A stretch of 64,000 nucleotides of DNA, taken from Bog-473 sp963840245. Lineage in GTDB: Bacteria > Actinomycetota > Acidimicrobiia > Acidimicrobiales > RAAP-2. The stretch's first letter is position 1. Each line of letters starts with the position of its first letter. Shown in pieces: positions 41,782-50,889 of the stretch. The DNA lies in assembly GCA_963840245.1 (NCBI GenBank), contig CAWIYI010000024.1, positions 62,001 through 126,000 of the forward strand, in the 5' to 3' direction. The notes beneath the pieces were generated by a model, which was not told where the DNA came from, did no database searches, and saw only the letters and a program-made list of their open reading frames with translations. The translations under genes and the position numbers were made by a program.

Positions 41782-42920
41782 GCAGCGGCTCCCACCGCGC
41801 CGGCCGCGCGCAGCGTGTCCGCCGCGATCGCCGGCGCGCACGTCATGCCCCGGCCGCCCGGTCCGGTCACCGTCCAGACCCCCGGCAAGATCTCCTCGCG
41901 GAGGCAGACAGCGCCGTCGACGCACTGCGCATAGACGCCCTCCCAGCGACGCCGCACGGGCGGGAGTGCGGTCCCCAGGATCCGCCGGGCCCGCTCCAGG
42001 AGCTCGTGCGTGGGGTCCTCACTCAGCGCGAAGTCGAAGGGCTCCCCGTAGGAGTGCGTGTCCCCGATCGTCAGCCCGCCGTCGGGGCGCTGGACCAGCA
42101 GGAGCTGGATGTGATGTGCGGCCGAAACCGGGGTCTGCTCCCCGAGCTGTGCCAGGGGTGCCGACTCGTAGGCGGGGTAGTAGCGCAGGGTGTCCACATC
42201 GGCCAGCGCCGTCGTGACCGTGGTGGCGAAGGGGGCCGTCTCGAGCATCTGCAGCCGGACCCGGCGGAGGCGGGTGGCGACCGGCCCTGAGCCGGGCAGG
42301 TGGTCGTAGGCGGCGCCCGTCGCCAGCACGACGACCTCGCCCTCCCACCGCGTCCCGGTGGTGTCGACGAGCGAGTGGGGCTCGGCGGCCACGACCCGCC
42401 GCCCCGGGTGGAAGCGGTACCGCTCCCCGTAGACCCCGGCCAGATGTGCGCGCAGCGCTCCCAATGCCAGGCGCGGCTCGACCACGGCGTCCTCGGCACA
42501 GCGGAGAGCCCCCGTGATGTCGCCCCGAACCGCCGGATTGGCCGCCCGCACCGCGTCGGGCTCCAGGAACGTGATGGAGCGCGCCGTGGCGTCGGGATGC
42601 CCGGCGAAGGCCTCCATGACCGCTCGGGCGGCGCCGTCGCAGGCGACGGTCAGCGAGCTCAGGGCGCGGAAGCCGATCCCCGGCACCGCCGCGCCGATCT
42701 CCTCCCAGCGCCGGCGGGCCCGCCGGGCCACCTCGAGCTCCGCGCCGGAGCGCCGTCCGCTCACCCAGACCAGCCCGAAGTTGCGTACCGACGCGCCCAT
42801 CGGCGCCGCCTCGGCCTCGAGATGCTCCACGGAGAACCCGGCCTCCGCCAGTTCGAGCGCGTGCCAGGTGCCGAGGATGCCGCCGCCGGCGACGATCGCC
42901 CGGCGGGGATGTCCGCTCAC
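41778..42920 (-). CDS. FAD-dependent amine oxidoreductase of the phosphonate-associated (HpnW-like) group
   Basis: 380 aa DAAO-type flavoprotein. Rossmann FAD motif AIVAGGGILGTWHALELAEA, then ASVRNFGLVWVSGRR typical of the group found beside PhnX-like HAD enzymes, EVVVLATGAAYDHLPGSGPV, and C-terminal WTVTGPGGRGMTCAPAIAAD. It probably oxidises an aminoalkyl (phosphonate) substrate to the aldehyde. The stop overlaps the HAD start. The specific substrate is inferred from family neighbourhood only. Confidence 0.8.
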   Translation of the reverse strand: MSGHPRRAIVAGGGILGTWHALELAEAGFSVEHLEAEAAPMGASVRNFGLVWVSGRRSGAELEVARRARRRWEEIGAAVPGIGFRALSSLTVACDGAARAVMEAFAGHPDATARSITFLEPDAVRAANPAVRGDITGALRCAEDAVVEPRLALGALRAHLAGVYGERYRFHPGRRVVAAEPHSLVDTTGTRWEGEVVVLATGAAYDHLPGSGPVATRLRRVRLQMLETAPFATTVTTALADVDTLRYYPAYESAPLAQLGEQTPVSAAHHIQLLLVQRPDGGLTIGDTHSYGEPFDFALSEDPTHELLERARRILGTALPPVRRRWEGVYAQCVDGAVCLREEILPGVWTVTGPGGRGMTCAPAIAADTLRAAGAVGAAA

Positions 42921-42950
42921 GGCGCGCCGGGTGTCACGCCCCGCCGGTCG

Positions 42951-43664
42951 TCACCGGGTGCCGGCGGCGAGGCGGGCCGACTCCCGGATGGCGCCGGCGG
43001 CCTCCCACGGCCGCGGCTGCCCGAAGATCGCGCTGCCGGCCACCAACACGTTGGCGCCGGCGGCCGCGGCGACCGGCGCCGTGGTCGTGTCGATCCCTCC
43101 GTCCACCTCGATGTCGAGCTCCAGCGAGCCGGTGAGCACCTCGGCGCGCACCTGGGCCACCTTCGCCATGACGTCGGCGATGAAGCTCTGACCACCGAAG
43201 CCGGGGAACACCGTCATGCACAGGAGGAGGTCGACGTCGCGTAGATATGGCCGCACGGCGTCGAAGGGCGTGTCGGGATTGAGGGCCAGACCCGCCCGCA
43301 AGCCGAGACCGCGCATCTGGGCGATCAGCTCGTCGGTGTTCCCCACCTCGACGTGCACGGTGCAGCCGTCCGCACCGGCTTCGGCGAAGTCCTTCAGGTA
43401 GCGCCCCGGCTCGGTCATCATGAGGTGGCAGTCGAAGAACAGGGGCGTGTGGTGGCGCAGGGAGGCCACCACCGGAGGGCCGATGGTCACGTTCGGGACG
43501 AAGTGCCCGTCCATCACGTCGACGTGCAACCAGTCGGCCACCGGGGCGACCTCCCCGACCTGTTCGGCCAGCATCCCGAAGTCGGCCGAGAGGACCGACG
43601 GCGCGATGCGGAGATCGCCGAAACGGCCCGGGTCGCGGCCCGGGGTCGACGAGCGTCCCTCCAT
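42951..43664 (-). CDS. rpe: Ribulose-phosphate 3-epimerase
   Basis: 237 aa TIM barrel. LRIAPSVLSADFGMLAEQV, WLHVDVMDGHFVPNVTIGPP (metal His/Asp), FDCHLMMTEPGRYLKDFAEA, LLCMTVFPGFGGQSFI and LDIEVDGGIDTTTAP are all family motifs. Start ATG 43664 preceded by GGAGGACAG. Interconverts ribulose- and xylulose-5-phosphate in the pentose phosphate pathway. Downstream of fmt and the methyltransferase gene in the same direction. Confidence 0.96.
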   Translation of the reverse strand: MEGRSSTPGRDPGRFGDLRIAPSVLSADFGMLAEQVGEVAPVADWLHVDVMDGHFVPNVTIGPPVVASLRHHTPLFFDCHLMMTEPGRYLKDFAEAGADGCTVHVEVGNTDELIAQMRGLGLRAGLALNPDTPFDAVRPYLRDVDLLLCMTVFPGFGGQSFIADVMAKVAQVRAEVLTGSLELDIEVDGGIDTTTAPVAAAAGANVLVAGSAIFGQPRPWEAAGAIRESARLAAGTR

Positions 43665-43678
43665 CTGTCCTCCGGCGC

Positions 43679-44485
43679 TCAGCTGAAACGCGCCCAGCAG
43701 AGGATGCGCCGGAACCCGTAGAAGTACGGCTCGCGCTCGCCGAGCTCCTCGATCAGTCGTTCCCGGTAGCGCTCCACGAACGCGTCGAACAGCTCGGGGC
43801 TCAGCCGCTTGCGGTAGGGCGTCAGCAGCGTGCCCATGACCCATTCGACCACCTCGCCGGTCGACTCGAGCTCGTGGCCGTAGACCTCCATGCGCACGAC
43901 CTGGTCCTTCGCCCCCAACTCGTAGAGGAGGTCGGCGTAGAGCTCGGGCGACAGGACGAAGCGCCCGCGGTCTTGGGGGACGTCCCCGTAGAGCGCGTCG
44001 ATGAACGGGGGCTCGTTGGCCACGGCCTGTGCCAGCAGGTGCGACGGATGGCGGTAGTTGGCCGGCACCTGGAACGCGAGCTGCCCGTCAGGGCCGAGTG
44101 CGGTGCGCATGCGCGCCAGGAGGTTGAGGTGATCGTCGATCCACTGCAGCGACGCGTTGGCGAAGACCAGGTCCAGACCTTCGTCGAGCCACGTGGCGAT
44201 GTCACGCTGGGCGAACGAGAGGCCGGCCACGTCGGCGTGCGCCGATTGCGCGCGGGCCAGCATCGCCGGTGAGGAGTCGACGCCGATCGTCTCCTTGGAC
44301 GCCATCTCCTCGTGCAGGATCTTGGTCAGGTCACCCGTGCCGCACCCGAGGTCGACGATGCGCCCGCCGGGGACGGGGTGGCACAGAGTCAGGAGGTCGT
44401 TGAAGGGCTGTTGGCGCTCCGAACGGAACCGCTCGTACTGGTCGGGGCTCCACCCGTCGATCGGCGTCACGGTCACCGCTCTCAT
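43679..44485 (-). CDS. tam: Class I SAM-dependent methyltransferase, trans-aconitate methyltransferase-like
   Basis: 268 aa. SAM motif I GGRIVDLGCGTGDLTKILHE, motif II acidic residue GVDSSPAMLARAQ, LDLVFANASLQWIDDHLNLL, and FQVPANYRHPSHLLAQAVAN, which is characteristic of trans-aconitate 2-methyltransferase. It would methylate trans-aconitate that forms from cis-aconitate and inhibits the TCA cycle. Starts ATG 44485, two bases after fmt. Confidence 0.88.
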   Translation of the reverse strand: MRAVTVTPIDGWSPDQYERFRSERQQPFNDLLTLCHPVPGGRIVDLGCGTGDLTKILHEEMASKETIGVDSSPAMLARAQSAHADVAGLSFAQRDIATWLDEGLDLVFANASLQWIDDHLNLLARMRTALGPDGQLAFQVPANYRHPSHLLAQAVANEPPFIDALYGDVPQDRGRFVLSPELYADLLYELGAKDQVVRMEVYGHELESTGEVVEWVMGTLLTPYRKRLSPELFDAFVERYRERLIEELGEREPYFYGFRRILCWARFS

Positions 44486-44487
44486 GT

Positions 44488-45385
44488 CTAGTCCGTCCCG
44501 AGAAGCTCGCCGACCGCTGGCCGTGCGCCACGCAGCCACTCGTCGGCTGACATGGGAGAACGGCTCTCGGGCTGCACCTGGCGCAACACCAGGGTCCCCA
44601 CGCCGGTGACGACGACCGGGCCGTCCAGTGCACCGGGCGGGTGCCGCTCGGTGTCGGGCCGGCTCGGACCCGGCGCGGCATCGAGCACGGTCAGCCGCTT
44701 GCCGCGGAACGTCGTCCAGGCCCTGCCGAGGCGCACGACCCGCCTGAGTTGGACGGCCGGCGCCGCCCAGTCGAGGTGGAGATCCTCCTTGGTGATCTTC
44801 TCCGCCGTGGTGACCTCGCCCCGCTGCGGTTCGGGGTTCGGCAACCCGGAGACCCCCGCCGCCAGCACGTCCACCACGAGCGCGCTGGCCACGCTCACCA
44901 GCTGCCGGCGGAGGGCCTCCAGCGTGATGTCGTCGCCGAGCGGCACCGTACGCACGGCATAGACCGGACCGGTGTCGAGGCCCTCCTCGACCTTCATGAG
45001 GCAGACACCCGTCTCGCGGTCACCGGCGAGGATGGCCCGCTCGACGGGGGCGGCGCCGCGCCAGCGGGGCAGGAGGGAGAAATGCAGGTTGACCATCGGG
45101 ATCTGCTCGAGCAGCCGGCGGGGAATGATGCGGCCATAGGCCACTACCACCGCCAGCTCGACGCCGGCCCCAAGCAGGTCGTCCATGTCGTGCGAGACGG
45201 TGAGCCCGAGCTCGGTGGCCGCCTCCTTGACCGGGCTGGGCGTGGTCTGGCCGCCCCGTCCGCGCCGTCGATCTGGTCGTGTCACGCAAAGGGCCACGTC
45301 GTGCCCCGCCTCGACGAGCGCGCGCGAACGGCGCGACCGCCATGTCAGGGGTGCCGAGATACGCCAGCCGGGCCACCCCGCTCAC
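44488..45385 (-). CDS. fmt: Methionyl-tRNA formyltransferase (one frame break)
   Basis: About 299 aa. N-terminus MSGVARLAYLGTPDMAVAPF; after a frame change at about 45318-45326 (a GCGCGCG run) LVEAGHDVALCVTRPDRRRG continues. The folate/catalytic part NLHFSLLPRWRGAAPVERAI (Asn, His) and EEGLDTGPVYA (Asp) are intact. C-terminal OB domain ITKEDLHLDWAAPAVQLRRV binds tRNA. Formylates initiator Met-tRNA; the essential partner of def next door. Frame break probably a sequence error. Confidence 0.93.
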
Positions 45386-45436
45386 CGTAGGGCAGACCGC
45401 CGCCGCGGGAAGGTGACGAGCAGCCGTCAGGCGCCG

Positions 45437-45970
45437 TCAGCGCGAAAACAGGTTGGCGAGCCCGTCGGGATCGGCCGCCGGCAGATCGAGCGTGCGGCTG
45501 CGCAGGATCTTCAGCGCTTCCTTGCGCTGGTCCTCGTTGAGACGCTCGACCAGCAGGATGCCGTCGAGGTGGTCGAGCTCGTGCTGGAACACGCGACCCT
45601 CGAGCTCGGATGCCTCGAGCGAGATCTCGTTCCCGTCGAGATCGAGGCCGACCAGGTGCACGGTGTTGGGCCGCACGATCTCCCAGCTGAGGCCGGGCAC
45701 CGAGAGACAGCCCTCGTCGAAGGCCCACTCGCCGTCGCCCTCGATGATCCGCGGGTTGATGACCGTGCGGGCGCCCTCGCCCACGTCGTAGACGAAGATG
45801 CGGCGCTGCACTCCCACTTGATTGGCCGCCAGCCCGGTTCCGGGGGCGGCATACATCGTCTCGATCATGGACTCGACGAGGCGGGCAACCGCGCCGTCGA
45901 TCTCGTCCACCTCGCGGGTGCGCTCCTTGAGCACGGGGTCGCCGTACTGACGGATGGTGAGGCCGGCCAT
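45437..45970 (-). CDS. def: Peptide deformylase
   Basis: 177 aa. All three motifs: GTGLAANQVG, EGCLSVPG (metal Cys) and HELDHLDG (two metal His, catalytic Glu). Removes formyl from nascent N-termini. 51 bases before fmt in the same direction, a common pairing. A slightly long C-terminus (SRTLDLPAADPDGLANLFSR). Confidence 0.96.
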   Translation of the reverse strand: MAGLTIRQYGDPVLKERTREVDEIDGAVARLVESMIETMYAAPGTGLAANQVGVQRRIFVYDVGEGARTVINPRIIEGDGEWAFDEGCLSVPGLSWEIVRPNTVHLVGLDLDGNEISLEASELEGRVFQHELDHLDGILLVERLNEDQRKEALKILRSRTLDLPAADPDGLANLFSR

Positions 45971-46048
45971 CCCTCCATCCTACCGGCGGGCCATGCGATC
46001 CCCGCTCCGGCCCCGCGGTCGGGGGGCGCTCATTTCGGGTCCAGCGGC

Positions 46049-47941
46049 TCAGAGCGAGACAGGGTCAACCTCGACGCGCAGCCCTCGCCCGGGTGGTCGG
46101 GGGGTCCGGGCCAAGAGGTCGCACAGGGGCTCGTGCGAGTCCGCTCGGAGGAGGAAGCGATCGTCGCCGAGCGGCGACACCGACGTGGTCGTGGGGGCCG
46201 GGCCCATGGTGCCGGTCGGGCCAGTCGGCCCGTCGACCTCGCCGCGTAAGGCCTCGGCATAGGCGGGGGCGAGCACACCCGAGACGAGCGCCAACGCGGC
46301 GAAGGGGGGCAGAGCCGACGCGCGACGGATGGCCACCTCCTCCGCCAGAACCTCTGCCGGTTCGCCCCGCGAGATCGCGGCCAGCAGCGGATGGTCGGGC
46401 ACCCGCGTCTGGACCTGGAGCCGCGCCCACGGTGCCCCCGTGCTCCGGGCACCGACGAGCCGGGCCGCCCGGACGAACAGGGCCAAGGTCTCGTCGGCCG
46501 CGGAGAGTCGCGGGGCCAACAGGTGCAGATCGATGTCGAGGAAGACCACCGCCGCGGCGCGGCGCACCCGGTGCAAGACCGCTTCGGTGCCGACGAGGAC
46601 CGGGGCTGTGGGCACCGGCGGCTCCGACCCGGCTCGCGGCGGGCCCGCCACCTCCCCGACCTCGACACCGAGGAGCGCGCCCAATTCGTCGCGGATGCGG
46701 CTCACTCCGGCCCGAAGCGTCTTCATCCGCAGCCGGCCGCAGGACGCGCAGACCACCGGCCGGGTGTCACCGCACCGCGGGCACCGCAGGACCTGCTCCC
46801 CGCGCGGCTGTGCCGCGGCCGCGCCACAGCGTGCGCACCGGGCCAGCTCCCCGCAGTGGCGACAGGCGAGCAAGCGCGCTCCGCCGGTGCGGTTGTAGAC
46901 GCAGACAAGAGGGCCCCGCTCGTCTTCGGCATCGTCGAGGACGGAACGGGCCAAGCGCACGAACTCCTCGGAGAACATGCCGGTCCGCGGATCCGCGCCG
47001 CGGCGATCGACCCGCTCGAGCACGGGCCAACCCGCTCGCTCTTCAGCTCGCGAGGGCGCGATCGTCCGCAACCCGGCCCGCCCGGCCAGCGCCACCGGCG
47101 GCACGGGTGTGGCGAGAATGCAGGGAGCCTCCTCGCGGCGGGCTCGCTCGAGTAGGACGTCCACCGCGCTGTAGGTCGGCGCACTCTCCTCCCGATAGGC
47201 GGCGTCGTGCGCATCGAGAACGACGACCGCCGACAGCTGCGGCACGGGAGCCCAGGCACCGGCCCGGCTCCCGACAACGACCGGCCAACCCGCCCGCGCC
47301 TGCTCCCAGGTTCCGGCCGTCGGGCAGCCCCTGCGCACCAGCCGTGCCGTGAGCCGCTCCGCCCAGCCCGAGGACGGGACGAGCACCAGGACGCTGCCGT
47401 CTCGGGCGCGCACCACCGGGTCCCCGACGATTGACAACACGAGGTCGATCGGATCGGTGAGCGGGGGCTGGCGAACGATCGTCACCCCGGGCTGCGCCAG
47501 TTCGAGCTGCATCAGCGCACGTGCCGCGACACCCGCGGGTTGGGGCGCCCTCGGTGGCGTCGGCAGCTCGCGCCAGGGCGGCACGGTGGGAAGGGCGCGC
47601 ACGATGGTCGCCGGGGACGCGATCCGCAGAAAGAAGGAGGCCGGCCCGGCCCAGCGCCAGGCGGCCCAGTCGGCCAGGGCAACGAGCGCGGGCGGTGGAC
47701 CCCAACCCAACCACGACTTGAGCGGGAGGACGGTGACACCGGCTGGTGTGCCGACGTCCTCCTCGACCACCCACCCCCGAACCGTCCGCCCATGGAAGGG
47801 CGCCCGCACGCGAGTGCCCATGCGCACCTTGTCAGTCCATCCGGCGGGCACCGAATAGTCGAACGTCTTGGCGACGGCGGCCACCTCGGTGCGCACGCGC
47901 ACCACACGCGGTGCGTCCGGGGATCCGGCGTCGTGCGTCAT
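46049..47941 (-). CDS. priA: PriA-like primosomal protein lacking a clear Walker A
   Basis: 630 aa. N-terminal 3'-DNA-binding domain VVRVRTEVAAVAKTFDYSVP and GTRVRAPFHGRTVRGWVVEE. The Cys-rich zinc region LACRHCGELARCARCGAAAA, LRCPRCGDTRPVVCASCGRL is complete. The ATP-binding loop is degenerate: the segment LVLVPSSGWAERLTARL replaces GxGKT, and LDAHDAAYREES stands for DEEH. Actinobacterial PriA proteins commonly lack helicase motifs and may only load the primosome. Start ATG 47941. Between metK and def. Confidence 0.88.
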   Translation of the reverse strand: MTHDAGSPDAPRVVRVRTEVAAVAKTFDYSVPAGWTDKVRMGTRVRAPFHGRTVRGWVVEEDVGTPAGVTVLPLKSWLGWGPPPALVALADWAAWRWAGPASFFLRIASPATIVRALPTVPPWRELPTPPRAPQPAGVAARALMQLELAQPGVTIVRQPPLTDPIDLVLSIVGDPVVRARDGSVLVLVPSSGWAERLTARLVRRGCPTAGTWEQARAGWPVVVGSRAGAWAPVPQLSAVVVLDAHDAAYREESAPTYSAVDVLLERARREEAPCILATPVPPVALAGRAGLRTIAPSRAEERAGWPVLERVDRRGADPRTGMFSEEFVRLARSVLDDAEDERGPLVCVYNRTGGARLLACRHCGELARCARCGAAAAQPRGEQVLRCPRCGDTRPVVCASCGRLRMKTLRAGVSRIRDELGALLGVEVGEVAGPPRAGSEPPVPTAPVLVGTEAVLHRVRRAAAVVFLDIDLHLLAPRLSAADETLALFVRAARLVGARSTGAPWARLQVQTRVPDHPLLAAISRGEPAEVLAEEVAIRRASALPPFAALALVSGVLAPAYAEALRGEVDGPTGPTGTMGPAPTTTSVSPLGDDRFLLRADSHEPLCDLLARTPRPPGRGLRVEVDPVSL

Positions 47942-47990
47942 GAGGCCACTGCCACCGGACGACAGCCCCCTCAGGGGAGCGATCGAGCGA

Positions 47991-49181
47991 TCAGAGTCCC
48001 AAGGCGGTCCGCAGGTCGTCCACCCGCGGGGTGGCCTCCCACGTGAACTCCTTCTCCGAACGTCCGAAGTGACCGTAGGCCGCCGTCTTCTTGTAGATGG
48101 GGCGACGCAGGTCGAGGTCACGGGCGATGGCCGCGGGGCGCAGATCGAACAGCTCGCGCACCGCTTGTGCGATCTTCTCGGGATCGACCGACTCCGTGCC
48201 GAAGGTTTCCACGAGCAACGACACCGGATGCGCGACACCGATGGCGTAGGCCACCTGCACCTCGCAACGCTTGGCCGCGCCGGAGGCCACGACGTGCTTG
48301 GCGACCCAGCGTGCCGCATAGGCGGCCGAACGGTCGACCTTCGATGGGTCCTTACCCGAGAACGCGCCGCCGCCGTGACGGGCCATGCCGCCGTAGGTGT
48401 CCACGATGATCTTGCGGCCCGTCAGGCCGGTGTCGGCGTGCGGACCACCGAGCTCGAAGATCCCGGTGGGGTTGACGAAGATCCGCAGCCCGTCGGTGTC
48501 CAGATCGGTGGGGAGGAGGGGCTTGATCACGTGCTCGGTGAGATCCGGCCGCAACTGCTCCTCGAGGTCGATGCCGCCCGCGTGCTGGGTCGAGATCAGC
48601 ACGGTGTCGATGCGCACCGGACGCCCGTCCTCGTAGACGACCGAGACCTGCGTCTTGCCATCCGGCCGCAGATACGGCACGGCCGCGGCCCGGCGTACCT
48701 GGGCCAGGCGCTCCGAGAGGCGGTGCGACAACCAGATCGGCAACGGCATGAGGTCCGGTGTCTCGTCGCAGGCATAGCCGAACATCATTCCCTGGTCTCC
48801 GGCACCCTGTGCGTTGAGGACGTCCTCCCCACCCTTGCCACTGCGGAGCTCGAACGCGGTGTCGACGCCCTGGGCGATGTCCGGAGACTGCGCGTCGAGG
48901 GACACCAGCACACCGCATGTCTTCCCGTTGAAACCGTACGAGTCGTTGTCGTAACCGATGTCGCACACCGTGTCGCGCACGATCGAGGGAATGTCGACGT
49001 AGGTGGAGGTCGTCACCTCACCGGCCACCACCACGAGGCCGGTGGTCAGCAGGGTCTCGCAGGCGACGCGACTCGAGGGGTCGCCCTCGAGCATCGCGTC
49101 GAGGACGGCGTCGGAGATCTGATCCGCCATCTTGTCGGGGTGTCCCTCGGTCACCGATTCCGAGGTGAATGTGGTTCTCAC
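47991..49181 (-). CDS. metK: S-adenosylmethionine synthetase
   Basis: 396 aa from GTG 49181. FTSESVTEGHPDKMADQISD, GAGDQGMMFGYACDETPDLM (signature 1) and GGGAFSGKDPSKVDRSAAYA (signature 2, ATP/phosphate binding) are present. Makes SAM from methionine and ATP. Start overlaps the coaBC stop as GTGA, so there is no room for a SAM riboswitch directly upstream. Confidence 0.97.
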   Translation of the reverse strand: MRTTFTSESVTEGHPDKMADQISDAVLDAMLEGDPSSRVACETLLTTGLVVVAGEVTTSTYVDIPSIVRDTVCDIGYDNDSYGFNGKTCGVLVSLDAQSPDIAQGVDTAFELRSGKGGEDVLNAQGAGDQGMMFGYACDETPDLMPLPIWLSHRLSERLAQVRRAAAVPYLRPDGKTQVSVVYEDGRPVRIDTVLISTQHAGGIDLEEQLRPDLTEHVIKPLLPTDLDTDGLRIFVNPTGIFELGGPHADTGLTGRKIIVDTYGGMARHGGGAFSGKDPSKVDRSAAYAARWVAKHVVASGAAKRCEVQVAYAIGVAHPVSLLVETFGTESVDPEKIAQAVRELFDLRPAAIARDLDLRRPIYKKTAAYGHFGRSEKEFTWEATPRVDDLRTALGL

Positions 49182-50416
49182 TTGATGCTCCGCTTCTCGT
49201 TGTAGTTGGCGAGGACACTATCCAATACGGCATTGGCCACTGCATCCTTGGAGGTCAGTGGGATTTCTCGTATGTTTCCGCTGGAGTCCAGGATCACGAC
49301 CGCATTCGTGTCGTGGTCAAATCCCGTTCCCGGTGCGGTCACATCGTTCACGACCAACATGTCGACACCCTTGCGGGCCAGCTTGAGCCGGCCCCGTTCG
49401 AGCGCATCGTGAGTCTCTGCCGCGAACCCGACCAGGACTTGCCCTGGGCGGCGGCGGGAGGCCAGGCCGGCCAGGATGTCGGGCGTCGGCTCGAGGACGA
49501 GCTCGGGGATCCCCTCGTCCTTCGAGAGCTTCTTCCCCGCCGACCGCTTCGGACGGAAGTCCGCCACTGCCGCGGCCATCACCACGACATCGGCCCCTTC
49601 GGCTGCGGCGCCGACGGCGTGCTCCATGTCAGCTGCCGTCTCCACGTCGATCCGCGTCACCACCGACGAGACGTCCGGTGGGAGTTCCAGCGCCGAAGAG
49701 GTGACGAGCGTCACCGACGCACCGCGGCGGGCCGCTGCGACGGCGATGGCGTGCCCCTGCTTCCCCGAGGAGCGGTTCGTGATGAAGCGCACCGGGTCGA
49801 GCGGTTCGCGGGTGCCGCCCGCGCTGACGGTCAGACGTACCCCATGGAGGTCGCGACGAATCGTCCGGCCGAGCCGTTCGAGAACGCGCCCGGCGATGAC
49901 GGCCGGGTCGGCGAGGCGGCCTTCGCCCGAGTCACCCCCCGCCAGGCGTCCGCTCTCGGGGGGAATGATCTCGACACCTCGCCGCTCGAGGGTGGCGAGG
50001 TTCTCGCGCACCGACGCGTGCTCCCACATCTCGGTGTGCATGGCGGGGCAGACGATGACCGGTGCCCGCGTGGCGAGCAGGGTGGCGCAGAGCAGGTCGT
50101 CGGAGAGCCCGGCGGCATAGCGGGCGATTGTGTGCGCCGTCGCCGGGACGATCACCACGAGGTCGGCGTTCTGGCCGAGCCTCGTGTGGGGTATGGGTGA
50201 CGCTTCGTCCCACAGCGAGCTCTGCACCGGCTCTGACGCCAGAGCCGAGAACGTCACCGCGCCGATGAACTGCGTGGCGTCTTCGGTCAGCACCGGCGTC
50301 ACGTGCACGCCGGCATCGACCAGTTGCCGGCAGACCTCGACCGCCTTGTAGGCAGCGATACCGCCGCAGACGCCAAGGACGACGCGGGGTGGGGTTGGGG
50401 CGGGGCGAGCGTTCAC
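49178..50416 (-). CDS. coaBC: Bifunctional phosphopantothenoylcysteine decarboxylase / phosphopantothenate-cysteine ligase
   Basis: 412 aa from GTG 50416 (GAGGAC upstream). CoaC half: RVVLGVCGGIAAYKAVEVCR (FMN), GLSDDLLCATLLA, CPAMHTEMWEHASVRENL. CoaB half: RLTVSAGGTREPLDPVRFIT, NRSSGKQGHAIAVAAARRGA, DVVVMAAAVADFRP and KKLSKDEGIPELVLEPTPDI. Two steps of coenzyme A synthesis. Lies between rpoZ and metK as in other actinobacteria. Confidence 0.96.
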   Translation of the reverse strand: MNARPAPTPPRVVLGVCGGIAAYKAVEVCRQLVDAGVHVTPVLTEDATQFIGAVTFSALASEPVQSSLWDEASPIPHTRLGQNADLVVIVPATAHTIARYAAGLSDDLLCATLLATRAPVIVCPAMHTEMWEHASVRENLATLERRGVEIIPPESGRLAGGDSGEGRLADPAVIAGRVLERLGRTIRRDLHGVRLTVSAGGTREPLDPVRFITNRSSGKQGHAIAVAAARRGASVTLVTSSALELPPDVSSVVTRIDVETAADMEHAVGAAAEGADVVVMAAAVADFRPKRSAGKKLSKDEGIPELVLEPTPDILAGLASRRRPGQVLVGFAAETHDALERGRLKLARKGVDMLVVNDVTAPGTGFDHDTNAVVILDSSGNIREIPLTSKDAVANAVLDSVLANYNEKRSIK

Positions 50417-50481
50417 GGGCGAGTCCTCGGTTCGGTGTCTCCGGCCATCGGCGCCGTGCACCGCGCCTGTCCGTCGAGCAC

Positions 50482-50889
50482 CTAGCTCGCTGCCGGGTCG
50501 TCGCCCCCGACGTCGAGTGCTTCGATCACTTCGGTGGCCTCGTCCGTCTCGCCCGCGGCTTCGCCGGTGCCGGCACCATCGCCGAGCAGGCCCGCCTCGG
50601 CGGCGTCCGCGATGGCGGCGGCGAGCGCTGCCTCCTCCTCGGGGTCCGGACGCGTGTAGGTCGCCTTGCCGGCGGCGATCTCCTCGAAAGCGATGGAGAC
50701 CGGCTTGCCCGAGACGGACGCGACCTGGGGCGGGACCACCTTGCCCAGACCCTCGCCGAGGCTGTTGTAGTACGAGTTCACCTGGCGGGCGCGGGCCGAA
50801 CCCAGCGCCACGAGGGTGAACTTGGAGTCCACCTTGTCCAGGAGCTCTTCAATTGGTGGGTCCATGAGCGTGTGGCGGCCTTGGGCCAT
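50482..50889 (-). CDS. rpoZ: RNA polymerase omega subunit
   Basis: 135 aa; core MDPPIEELLDKVDSKFTLVA, LGSARARQVNSYYNSLGEGL and PVSIAFEEIAAGKATYTRP match omega, which helps RNA polymerase assembly. A long acidic Ala/Glu/Asp tail (about 95-135) is added. ATG 50889 overlaps the gmk stop (TGATG); an internal ATG at 50865 is possible. Confidence 0.93.
   Translation of the reverse strand: MAQGRHTLMDPPIEELLDKVDSKFTLVALGSARARQVNSYYNSLGEGLGKVVPPQVASVSGKPVSIAFEEIAAGKATYTRPDPEEEAALAAAIADAAEAGLLGDGAGTGEAAGETDEATEVIEALDVGGDDPAAS

Noticed and set aside
49100..49250. SAM riboswitch before metK
   Set aside because: metK starts inside the coaBC stop codon, so no leader exists.
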